Below, in pieces: positions 13,081 to 20,058 of a stretch of 27,479 bases of DNA. Position numbers and translations under genes: made by a program. The stretch spans positions 1 through 27,479 of the IMG/VR virus record IMGVR_UViG_3300042691_008652. One strand, given 5' to 3'. Below the pieces are notes generated by a model. The model was not told the DNA's origin, made no database searches, and was given only the letters and a program-made list of their open reading frames with translations. The DNA is from a virus. Position 1 is the stretch's first letter. Each line of letters opens with the position of its first letter.

Positions 13081-13946
13081 CGCGGCCCCCCAAATGAATT
13101 GCGGTTGACATATCCGCTTAGGTAATCATCACCGCCCGTGCTTCCGGCCGCCCCGCCAAAGATTGATCTGCCAAGACCTGCACCGATAGGGCCACCGAGC
13201 GCCGCGCCCGCCAGCGTGCCGCCGATGCTAGCCAGACCACCAATCATGGCGTTGCGCTGCGCCATTTGCTGCTGGTACTGCTGCATTTGCTGGTTGTAGG
13301 CTTGGGCATTGAGCCCGGCGACATCAACGTTTTGGACGCCGACTTGTGGGACGTTGACCTGATCCAGCGAGAGCGCGTTGTTGCCGAACTGGATGCCGGG
13401 GTTGAGTTCGCCCAACTGCTGTTGCCGGTCGGCCAAGCCCTGCTGGAACATCTGCCCCTGCAACTGCGTGACGAGGTTATTGCGGGCCTCATTCTGCTGC
13501 AAAGCGAGATCGTTGTTCGCGTTGGTGAAGGCCTCAGAGCCGCGCTCAAAGCCCTGGTTCCTCAGCTTGCTCTCCATCTGGTCCGTCGCGCGCTGAAAAC
13601 GGGGCTCGAGGTTCGCGCTGGCGTAGCCGTAGGCACGGTCGAAAGCGGCGTTGGAGCCCATGTCCGGACGGCTGCCTACGGTGTCAAAGTAACGCTGGCC
13701 GAGGTTCGCGAGACCGCCCGCGTACATCTGGCCGGTTTCGCCTAGCGACTGATTGGCCGAAAACACCGGGTTGCCCTGCGCATCGGTGCCGGTCTGCGCA
13801 TAAGTCAGCGTGTTTCCAAGCGCGTCGGTCTGGTTGACGCGATTGAACGCGGCGTTTTGGAACGCATTGGCAGTGTTCTGCTTGGTGGCAGCCGCCGTCA
13901 CAGCGCCCACGTCCATCGGTGCCGGGGCCTTAGGCTTCGATCCCAT
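13077..13946 (-). CDS. Internal virion / ejection protein with C-terminal glycine-zipper hydrophobic segment (289 aa)
   Basis: ATG 13946 has AAGGAAAGAGG just upstream. The body (1-230) is Asn/Gln-rich and helical (NQTDALGNTLTYAQTGTDAQ, QQNEARNNLVTQLQGQMFQQ). A hydrophobic Gly-zipper-like stretch (about 236-268, MIGGLASIGGTLAGAALGG) then precedes a short Gly/Ser tail. This is the pattern of P22 gp7/gp20-like ejection proteins, which have little catalytic content and can line a channel through the envelope. It overlaps the GNAT-like gene by 17 bp and the next ejection gene by 4 bp, so the set is translated together. Confidence 0.6.
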   Translation of the reverse strand: MGSKPKAPAPMDVGAVTAAATKQNTANAFQNAAFNRVNQTDALGNTLTYAQTGTDAQGNPVFSANQSLGETGQMYAGGLANLGQRYFDTVGSRPDMGSNAAFDRAYGYASANLEPRFQRATDQMESKLRNQGFERGSEAFTNANNDLALQQNEARNNLVTQLQGQMFQQGLADRQQQLGELNPGIQFGNNALSLDQVNVPQVGVQNVDVAGLNAQAYNQQMQQYQQQMAQRNAMIGGLASIGGTLAGAALGGPIGAGLGRSIFGGAAGSTGGDDYLSGYVNRNSFGGPR

Positions 13947-14352
13947 GTGCCTCTTTCCTTTTTAGCCATCGGCAGTTCGCCGGCGTCATGAACCAGCACA
14001 GCGCGTCACCGTGCGGGCCGTAGTAGGCACGCCGAACGCCATCGAACGCGAAGCCCCACTTGGGCGCGGCTTTCTTCGTGCCCTTGTTGTTTTTCGCAGC
14101 CTTGATCTCGAGCCGCGTCACGCCTTGCGCGAACACCCACGGGAAAAACGCCTTAGCGACATCGTTTGACACGCGCCCGTGCACTTCGAGCTCTGCCGTC
14201 CAAGGGTTGTAGGCGTGGAGCAGCAGCGCGCCCCGCAGCACACCGTCATCGTCGATGATGCCCAAAGCCACGTCCGGCGTGCGGCCGAGCCCGCCGTTGA
14301 CGCGGGAAGCCCATTCGATGACGGTCTGATCGTGGCCGGCGATGAGCTTCAT
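13930..14352 (-). CDS. GNAT-like acyltransferase-fold protein (140 aa), virion-associated by context
   Basis: The layout VALGIIDDDGVLRGALLLHAY (28-48), TAELEVHGRVSNDVAKAFFPWVF (53-75), GVTRLEIKAAKNNKGTKKAAPKWGFAFDGVRR (77-108) follows the GNAT order. A G-x-(L/V) strand pair is followed by a strand with ELEVHG, a helix, and the closing KWGFAFDGVRR that corresponds to the usual lGF...g.lr ending. GNAT-like proteins occur at this genome place in podoviruses; T7 gp13 is a known example with a GNAT-like fold. The classic Q/RxxGxG/A acyl-CoA loop is not clear, so catalysis is uncertain. ATG 14352 overlaps the TGA of the ADP-ribosyltransferase-like gene. Confidence 0.6.
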   Translation of the reverse strand: MKLIAGHDQTVIEWASRVNGGLGRTPDVALGIIDDDGVLRGALLLHAYNPWTAELEVHGRVSNDVAKAFFPWVFAQGVTRLEIKAAKNNKGTKKAAPKWGFAFDGVRRAYYGPHGDALCWFMTPANCRWLKRKEAHGIEA

Positions 14353-15380
14353 TGCGCTGCCGGCTGAAGCTGATCGGCCAGCATCACCCGCTGCACCTGA
14401 TCCATGCCGTACATGCTGGCAGCGGCGGCGATGCCGTATTTTTTCACGATGTCGATGATGTCGTCGCGGAACACGACGTAGTTTCGGCTCCCCTCACCAG
14501 CAGTGCGAGAGCCTTGGTCAAGGTATTTAATGCCAGGAATGCCTGCGTCGCGGAGGCGTTCCGATCCAACCTGCGCTTTAGTCTTGTTTGGAATTAGTCC
14601 GCCGGATAGTTCGCGCATGATTGCCCCACCGATGGGGTCTGATGCGTTTTGCGCGGAAAACCTCGTGTCTGCATTTCTTCGCGCACCAGCTTCGTCAAAT
14701 CCTGACCGAAGCGCTAGGTTGTAGAAGTCATCCCACGTTTTGCGTACGCCGCTTACCGCCCCCCTAACCTTCTCGCTCTGCTGCGATAGCGGCTTGTCCC
14801 AGTCGAGGAAATCATTCGGATCGGCGTTGATACGGACCTCGTACATCTTGCCGTCAACTTTTGGCGGGTCCAGTTGTGACCATTGCTGCTTAGGTCCAGC
14901 GCCCTTGTATGTCTCCGCTACTGCCGGGCTCTCCGCAAAATACAGCCCATGGCCATACGCCTGCGCCCCTTCTCCCGTGCCAATCTTGGACATGTCGAAG
15001 CGGTCGAAGTCGTGCGGTGAGCCGTGATAGGCGCGAATGCCGGTCCTTGCCGCATCGTCCACAGCGCCGGTTGCGGCCTTGACCTGCTTCGTTCCCGGCA
15101 TCAGCGCCATGGCGAGCATGTCAGTATCGCCGGATCTGACGGCTTCCTGCGCTTGGAGCGCTTGCCCCACGCCGGGGACCGCATCGACCACGCCCAAGCC
15201 TGGGCTACCCATGCCGCGCGAGCCGGTAAGCCCTTCCACCAGTCGTGCGCGCTCCGGGCTTGCCCGTTGGTCGCCCATCAGCACGCGAGCGAGCTTGTCG
15301 CGCCATGTCGGTTCGTAGGCTGTCAGCGACCCCGACGTGCCCGCCTGCCACGGCTGATAGCCGCCCATGTCGGTCTGCAT
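14349..15380 (-). CDS. ADP-ribosyltransferase-like protein (ART-PolyVal type), probable virion cargo
   Basis: Residues 117-158 read AYHGSPHDFDRFDMSKIGTG...AYGHGLYFAESPAVAETYK, the signature of the ART domain found in phage polyvalent proteins. His119 sits in the YHG strand and Tyr147 in the GLYF strand, as in H-Y-E/D type ADP-ribosyltransferases. The C-terminal IPGIKYLDQGSR (281-292) and NYVVFRDDIIDIV (300-312) are the usual closing strands, and Asp306 or Asp307 may be the third acidic residue. A Gly/Pro/Ala-rich N-terminal 110 residues looks like a packaging or ejection leader. The start overlaps the gp10-like stop (TGATG). Transfer of ADP-ribose to a host target after ejection is the inferred role; substrate unknown. 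Confidence 0.7.
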   Translation of the reverse strand: MQTDMGGYQPWQAGTSGSLTAYEPTWRDKLARVLMGDQRASPERARLVEGLTGSRGMGSPGLGVVDAVPGVGQALQAQEAVRSGDTDMLAMALMPGTKQVKAATGAVDDAARTGIRAYHGSPHDFDRFDMSKIGTGEGAQAYGHGLYFAESPAVAETYKGAGPKQQWSQLDPPKVDGKMYEVRINADPNDFLDWDKPLSQQSEKVRGAVSGVRKTWDDFYNLALRSGFDEAGARRNADTRFSAQNASDPIGGAIMRELSGGLIPNKTKAQVGSERLRDAGIPGIKYLDQGSRTAGEGSRNYVVFRDDIIDIVKKYGIAAAASMYGMDQVQRVMLADQLQPAAQ

Positions 15381-17011
15381 CAGATCACGCCCCCAGGCTC
15401 GTAGGTGACGAGAAACCCGTTAATCCGCATTGTTTCGTCAGACGTGCCGTCGCTACCCCAGGCACCCGAGCCCCACGCGGAAACGCCCCAGGCCGAGCCG
15501 CCGACCTGCACACCCGTCTGAGCGCGGAACTTGATCGACCCGAAGGCGCCGATGCCGACGACGTTGGCCCAGTCGTTGACCTCGGCCACCGTGCTTTCCC
15601 ATGTCGAGACATCCCACGTCGCGCTATCCCATCTGGCCTGCGTACCGGACTGCGATGCGGGCGGGCTCGACAGCGTTTCCGTCTCGGAGAAGTCAAGCGA
15701 GATGCCGAGCGCGGGGCGATTGGTGCCCGTGGCGGTCACGAGCGGCTTTAGTAGCGAGAACCGCTTGACGTTGGCGGTGCCGTGCGCCTGATACGCCGTC
15801 TGGCCGACAGCCGTAATCGCGGTCGCCACATCAGCGCGTCCGGTGTTGGCGCGGTACACTCGCCCGTCCATGCCCCCAAAATAGATCTGGTCGTTGTAGA
15901 CGGCCCAGCAGTTGGCGTGGTGATTGTCGTACTCGCACCACGCGCCCGTGAGCGTGTTCATCACATATTGCTTGGCTGTGGCGTTCTCGGATGTTGGGAT
16001 GTTGACGAACAGCCGCGTCCCCGCCGCAAACACACACGCCTCCCAGCCCCATAGGCTGCCGTAGCTTGCTGCCGCATCGTTGAACGCACTCGAGATACGC
16101 TCGGTGATCGCGACCCGCTCTGCCTGGCTTTGATCGACGGAGAGCAGCTGACTAAGCGGGAACAGGCCCTCGAGCGTCAACAGCAGCAGATCGCCGCCGT
16201 AGCGGGTGAAGCAGCGCCGGCCAATGGGCGTGGGCACATCGAACACACCGACAAGGCCCCAGGTGCTGGCCGAGCTCGGATCGGTGCCCTGATACACCGC
16301 CACCTGACCACGGCTCGAGATGAACACCGCGTAATCGTCGGCACCGCTGCCGCCGTCACGGGTCCACGTCGCCATCGCCAGCAGGTATCCGCCGCGCGAG
16401 AAATTGGCGCCGAGAGGGAACTCGGTTGCAGCCCCGGCGACCGCGTCGGTTGCGAGATAGTAAGCGCTGGTGCTGTCGTTGATGACAAACCATAGCCGCT
16501 TTTTATGCAGGCACACCGACACAATGTCATCGGCCGCAACGCCGGTCAGCGACGGGCTTGCCCAAGTAGTGCCGTTGTAGTGCCGTGCCGCATCCTCGCC
16601 GTTGCAGACCCACAGGAACGCGCCTGCACTGGTCCGCATCATCGTGTGTTGAAAGCGGGCGTTGCTGAGACTGGTCACCGCTGACGACGCAACGGCGTTG
16701 CTGGTCACGTCGTAAATCGTGTCACCGGCTGCCGCGAACAGCTTGGACCCACCCGGCCCCTGCCAGACCATCAAGCTTTCGACCGGCGTGGCCGCGCCCA
16801 TGCCCCAGCTGTGATAGCGAAACCCCTTGCGGACTTCGAGCCAGCCGGGTTGTGGGAACCAATTCAGCAATTCCACCGCCCGAAGCGGCTTCATGCTGGC
16901 CAGCGCGCTTGAGGCGTCCCAGCCTTCGACCGGAGCAGGCACCGGAACCGTCCGCGTCAGCCGCGCCCGCGCCTTTCCTGCTCTCGTGGTGGCAACCGGC
17001 ACCGCCAGCAT
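15380..17011 (-). CDS. Neck/tail protein resembling P22 gp10 (head-tail stabilising, beta-propeller-like)
   Basis: The 543-residue protein begins with a basic segment, then ALASMKPLRAVELLNWFPQPGWLEVRKGF (about 38-66). This is the characteristic opening of the gp10/packaged-DNA-stabilising family (A...L.N..P.pg..e.RkGf). The body repeats short W/Y/F-rich strands (SLMVWQGPGGSKLFAAAGDTIY, GAWCEYDNHHANCWAVYNDQIYFGG), consistent with propeller blades. The C-terminus has Trp/Ser/Gly repeats (SAWGVSAWGSGAWGSD) and ends NGFLVTYEPGGVI. It would plug and stabilise the packaged head below the portal. ATG 17011 shares a base with the previous TGA (TGATG) and has GGAG 9 nt upstream. Confidence 0.7.
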   Translation of the reverse strand: MLAVPVATTRAGKARARLTRTVPVPAPVEGWDASSALASMKPLRAVELLNWFPQPGWLEVRKGFRYHSWGMGAATPVESLMVWQGPGGSKLFAAAGDTIYDVTSNAVASSAVTSLSNARFQHTMMRTSAGAFLWVCNGEDAARHYNGTTWASPSLTGVAADDIVSVCLHKKRLWFVINDSTSAYYLATDAVAGAATEFPLGANFSRGGYLLAMATWTRDGGSGADDYAVFISSRGQVAVYQGTDPSSASTWGLVGVFDVPTPIGRRCFTRYGGDLLLLTLEGLFPLSQLLSVDQSQAERVAITERISSAFNDAAASYGSLWGWEACVFAAGTRLFVNIPTSENATAKQYVMNTLTGAWCEYDNHHANCWAVYNDQIYFGGMDGRVYRANTGRADVATAITAVGQTAYQAHGTANVKRFSLLKPLVTATGTNRPALGISLDFSETETLSSPPASQSGTQARWDSATWDVSTWESTVAEVNDWANVVGIGAFGSIKFRAQTGVQVGGSAWGVSAWGSGAWGSDGTSDETMRINGFLVTYEPGGVI

Positions 17012-17718
17012 CAGCTGATGCTCCAGTTGCCATCGGTAACGTAGGGCTCAAACGCCGCTTCGTCGTTCCCGGGCGTCAATACGATGTCCGCAATGCCGCC
17101 ATCGTTGCCGATCAGCTGCGCCAGCATCACCTCGAAGTCGCGGAAGGTCTCGGCGTACTCGAGCCCGCGCGATTTCTGGTACCGCCAGACGACGCCCAGT
17201 GTGTGCAGCTCATCGGGGAATATGCTGGTGTCGGTATCGGCCGCCCAGGCGTCTTGATCCGGCGTCGTCTCGCCCGCGCCCATGCACCAGTATCGAGACA
17301 CGTACTCGTACGCCATGCTGTCGCCAGCGGTCGGGACCGGCGACATGATCAGGCTGTTACCCCTGATCCGGAAGCTGTCCCAGGGCTGCACTACGAGCCC
17401 CGCCTTGACGGCCTGCCAGCGCTGCGCCGACACGGGACCAGCCACGCGCCTGTCAGCCGTCCGGTTCCAGAACGTGTTCGGCACGATCCGCAGCAGGCCC
17501 GACGGGATCACGCCAGACTGCGTTTCCGTCGCGGTCGCCGTAAACGTCGTCTCCGTCACCGCCCATTGCCAGTCATGCCGCAGCATCAGCGCTTGCCCGA
17601 CCTGATTGGACAGGCTCAGGAGTTGGCGCACCTGATGATCGGACGCGCCGACGACAGACGTGGGACGGACGAGGCCGATGCGGTCGCTAGCGTCCTGTAG
17701 GATCGTAAGCAGGCTCAA
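17011..17718 (-). CDS. Head-tail adaptor resembling P22 gp4 / podovirus tail tubular protein A, TTG start
   Basis: The start MSLLTILQDASDRIGLVRP is the conserved first helix of podovirus adaptor proteins (MSLLTLCQDALdeIGl). That fixes the TTG at 17718 as start despite a weak upstream GGGG. HDWQWAVTETTFTATATETQ and WDSFRIRGNSLIMSPVP, with MAYEYVSRYWC, are the usual middle motifs (W.w...e......G...Y.lP; y..ri.g..l...P.p..g.....Y.s). The 235-residue protein would bind below the portal ring and connect to the gp10-like protein encoded next. It overlaps the 98-aa upstream gene by 32 bp. Confidence 0.75.
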   Translation of the reverse strand: MSLLTILQDASDRIGLVRPTSVVGASDHQVRQLLSLSNQVGQALMLRHDWQWAVTETTFTATATETQSGVIPSGLLRIVPNTFWNRTADRRVAGPVSAQRWQAVKAGLVVQPWDSFRIRGNSLIMSPVPTAGDSMAYEYVSRYWCMGAGETTPDQDAWAADTDTSIFPDELHTLGVVWRYQKSRGLEYAETFRDFEVMLAQLIGNDGGIADIVLTPGNDEAAFEPYVTDGNWSIS

Positions 17719-17983
17719 GAGCTAAAGCCCCGGCTCTAACGCGCACGCGGGTTTTTCGCTGATCGGTGAGACGCAGGACGGGCCGCGCCCATTCGGCATA
17801 GGCGGCGGCGATGGCGGGCCACTGCGCCGGGTTACGGCGGGCGCGCGCGATGCTCACGCAGTAGGTGTTCGCCTCATCCACCCGGAACTCGACGTACTCG
17901 ACCGGGGCAGGCAGACACGGGCACTCGTCACGAAAGAAACGAAACGGCAAACTGGTGACTTCGATAGTCTCGACGCGGCACAT
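17687..17983 (-). CDS. Small hypothetical protein in head-neck block (98 aa)
   Basis: ATG 17983 has TGGAG 7 nt upstream. The product has five Cys, including CRV at the start and ECPCLP at residues 20-25, followed by a mixed strand/helix part (VEYVEFRVDEANTYCVSIARA, WPAIAAAYAEWARPVLRL). No family is recognised. Given its place between the small beta-rich protein and the adaptor, with a 32-bp overlap onto the adaptor gene, it may be a minor neck or assembly component. No membrane segment is seen. Confidence 0.55.
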   Translation of the reverse strand: MCRVETIEVTSLPFRFFRDECPCLPAPVEYVEFRVDEANTYCVSIARARRNPAQWPAIAAAYAEWARPVLRLTDQRKTRVRVRAGALALEPAYDPTGR

Positions 17984-18034
17984 ATTGGGGCTCCATCTGC
18001 CCCCCGTCTCACGTGAAACGCGTGAAACGTCAGA

Positions 18035-18274
18035 TCAGGCACCCACGAACGGACACACGTCGCGGATCGTCAGCGTCGCGGTGCCTGATCCAGACAGCAC
18101 CTTGCTCGCCCACGAGCGGCCGACGTGCGTGCCGGCCTGCGTGACGTGGATGACGACATTTCGCCCGTCAGTCGGCGCCGTGCCGCTATAGCTGGTAAGC
18201 GACGCAGATCCGGCTGAGGCCGAGCCCGTGCCGAGCAGAATGCCGCCCTTGTAAACCGCAATGGTGCTGGCCAT
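18035..18274 (-). CDS. Small beta-rich virion-type protein (79 aa)
   Basis: The start at 18274 is set by AAGGGGGA about 5 nt upstream. Upstream in-frame sequence is Arg-rich and non-conserved in style. The 79 residues are Ser/Thr/Gly/Ala-rich with alternating hydrophobics (STIAVYKGGILLGTGSASAG, RNVVIHVTQAGTHVGRSWAS, GTATLTIRDVCPFVGA), pointing to a small beta barrel or Ig-like fold. It could decorate the capsid or neck. No named family is recognised. It lies 10 nt after the helix-hairpin-helix gene. Confidence 0.6.
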   Translation of the reverse strand: MASTIAVYKGGILLGTGSASAGSASLTSYSGTAPTDGRNVVIHVTQAGTHVGRSWASKVLSGSGTATLTIRDVCPFVGA

Positions 18275-18284
18275 GGTGTCCCCC

Positions 18285-18725
18285 TTATCCGGCTGCCGGC
18301 TGATCCGCTTCCGTGCGGCGCCGCTTTGGCGCTTCGGCTTGCAGCGCTTCCAACGCCTCGAGCTTCTTCGCGGCGAGCAGGTTCCGCGCGGCCTTGCCGA
18401 AGGTATAAATACCCATTCCGAGCCCTTTGGCCGCTGCCTCATCAAGCCCCGCCAGTTCCTCGGCCGTGCGAACGCCCTTCAATCGCAGCGCCATGGCGAG
18501 GCCCTTGTCGATGCCTGGCACTTCCGTCAACGGCGTGCCCTTGATCTCGATTTCGCCCTTGCCGGCCTCATGCGCCTGCCACTCGAGCGGGAAGCGGGCC
18601 ACGTCCTGCGGCGTCGCTTTGCGGATGAGGGTCTGGCCTTCGCCGATCCACGAGATTTCGACCATGTCGAGCTTCGTGTCGTCGTCCTTGAAGAACTTAG
18701 CCCTGAGCTTCGTCGGCGTTGTCAT
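18285..18725 (-). CDS. Helix-hairpin-helix protein in the head block (146 aa)
   Basis: The N-terminal 55 residues are a beta-rich domain with DMVEISWIGEGQTLIRKATPQD, resembling small phage proteins that interpret the M.eI...g..ti.r..t..D pattern. Residues 65-92 (LTEVPGIDKGLAMALRLKGVRTAEELAGL) match the helix-hairpin-helix pattern of paired PGI.kg.A..L...Gi.t...La, a nonspecific DNA-binding or protein-contact module. A Lys/Glu/Ala-rich helix closes the protein. ATG 18725 has GGAG 6 nt upstream, better than the TTG/ATG pair around 18743-18746. It overlaps the DUF115-like gene by 29 bp. A part in DNA handling at the portal vertex is possible but unproven. Confidence 0.6.
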   Translation of the reverse strand: MTTPTKLRAKFFKDDDTKLDMVEISWIGEGQTLIRKATPQDVARFPLEWQAHEAGKGEIEIKGTPLTEVPGIDKGLAMALRLKGVRTAEELAGLDEAAAKGLGMGIYTFGKAARNLLAAKKLEALEALQAEAPKRRRTEADQPAAG

Positions 18726-19530
18726 GGGTGCTCCGTAGGTCATCAATCATTTTTTCGTGCGCAGCTTTCCACATTGCGGGAAGCAGGCCGTCGCCCTTCA
18801 CGTCAATCCGCATGCCGGCCTTGACAAAGCGGGGATAAAGATCGGCGAACATCTGCGCCTGTGCGGCCCATGTGCCGGTCGCCATGTAGCTTTTGCCCTG
18901 AAAAACAAACTCCATTTCATGCGCCGCGTTCTGGCCGCTGTTGTCGTAGGCGTGGTCCCGGCCCTCGCGGTGCGAGCTGTCCATGCCATAGACCGTGACG
19001 TGGCGGATGCCGGAGAGCAGCATCAGCTGCAGGCTGTGCAGCCCTACGGTGTTGGCTGGCGCCGTAATCGTCGCGTCCGCGCCCATCAGATCGTGCGCGT
19101 CATTGTCGAGCGCGGCATGCCACAGCTGCACACGCACACCCGTCCCGATCAGCCGCCGCAACAGCAAGGGGCTAGCTTGGCTGGCGATCATGTAGCGCAC
19201 GCCTAGAAGCGGTTGCTTGATCCACTGATCTGCCACCGGGTTGGCGTCCATGACCACGCAGACGCTCGGCCGCACACCGCAGTGCGATCGAAGCCAATCG
19301 TGAGCGCCGTTGACGCACCAAATCTCGGCTGTCTCGCGATGGGCTCGAATGGCGTCGATGTAGTCGGCGGCGGATGGCCCCCCAGCCACCATTACCGCCC
19401 GCTTTGTCTGGAACGTCGGCAGCCCGTATTGAGCCGCCGCCGTCATGTTTGCCGCGATGTTCTCGACGAACACCGACCTGTCGGCGTTGGTCCCGTGGAT
19501 GAACTCGACTTTGTTCAGGGCAACGCCCAT
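18697..19530 (-). CDS. DUF115 / MptE-like Rossmann-fold protein in the head block (277 aa)
   Basis: The core RAVMVAGGPSAADYIDAIR (44-62) is the glycine loop of the DUF115/6-hydroxymethylpterin diphosphokinase MptE-like family. It is followed by EIWCVNGAHDWL (69-80), SVCVVMDANPVAD (89-101), then THETA-like APANTVGLHSLQLMLLSGIR (157-176) and VTVYGMDSS (178-186). The order nucleotide loop, second substrate loop, Asp, then VG..al.lA...G...i.l.G.D is that of this family, which includes the domain of the flagellin-modifying Maf proteins. It would bind a nucleotide-linked donor. ATG 19530 has GGAG 8 nt upstream. Why a head operon carries it is unknown; virion or host-surface modification is an inference. 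Confidence 0.65.
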   Translation of the reverse strand: MGVALNKVEFIHGTNADRSVFVENIAANMTAAAQYGLPTFQTKRAVMVAGGPSAADYIDAIRAHRETAEIWCVNGAHDWLRSHCGVRPSVCVVMDANPVADQWIKQPLLGVRYMIASQASPLLLRRLIGTGVRVQLWHAALDNDAHDLMGADATITAPANTVGLHSLQLMLLSGIRHVTVYGMDSSHREGRDHAYDNSGQNAAHEMEFVFQGKSYMATGTWAAQAQMFADLYPRFVKAGMRIDVKGDGLLPAMWKAAHEKMIDDLRSTHDNADEAQG

Positions 19531-19544
19531 AGGTTAGCTCCGGA

Positions 19545-20036
19545 TTAGGTCTCGCGGATCGCTGGCCAGGACGCCTTGACCTCGATGCCGGCGGCGCCGT
19601 TGGCTGCCGTCGAAGCGCTCGATACGAGCACCACGCCGTCAATCTTAACCGCGCCGGCTGCCGTTGCATCGTCGAGAACGCCAGCAGAAGCCGTCGTCCA
19701 CAGCTGCGTGTCGGCCACGGCGCTGGCTTTGGTCCGCACCTTGATGTTCGTGCCACGGACAGCGATCCAGCCGTATTCGCCAGCCGCGAAAGCGTTCTGG
19801 GCGAACCCGATGGCATCGGACTGAGCGGCCAGCGTCGAGGTCAGCGAGTAGGCGTCAAAATCCTCGTTGATGCCCACCGCCTGGTACTGCGTGATTGCGC
19901 CGGACGAGACGCAATAGACCCATTCCGTGCCGTCCGTACCCTGGATGCGCTGCCCCAGCTTGAAGTCAGCCGTCGTCGTCGTGTCGGTCAGGCGCGGCCC
20001 GATCAACCCGCTCGTTGCATAAAACGTGTTCGGCAT
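19545..20036 (-). CDS. Capsid decoration / stabilisation-type protein (163 aa)
   Basis: ATG 20036 is preceded by AGGAAGGA, a strong site. The product begins MPNTFYATSGLIGPRLTDTT and contains FKLGQRIQGTDGTEWVYC (26-43), QSDAIGFAQNAFAAGEYGWIAV and GTNIKVRTKASAVADTQLW. The pattern of a G-x-x-V/I barrel with GFAQ..f..GEYGW.a..G...v resembles small capsid cement proteins of the DUF2190 kind. It directly follows the capsid gene with a 22-bp gap. Low Cys and high Ala/Thr/Gly fit a surface-exposed beta barrel. A head-tail joining role is the alternative. Confidence 0.6.
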   Translation of the reverse strand: MPNTFYATSGLIGPRLTDTTTTADFKLGQRIQGTDGTEWVYCVSSGAITQYQAVGINEDFDAYSLTSTLAAQSDAIGFAQNAFAAGEYGWIAVRGTNIKVRTKASAVADTQLWTTASAGVLDDATAAGAVKIDGVVLVSSASTAANGAAGIEVKASWPAIRET

Positions 20037-20058
20037 TGTTTCAGTCCTTCCTGACAGA

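Noticed and set aside
18005-18029. CGTCTCACGTGAAACG resembling a parS centromere site, with tandem CGTGAAACG
   Set aside because: It departs from the parS consensus at the ends, occurs once, and no ParA/ParB gene is visible; a chance match in a 51-bp gap is more likely.
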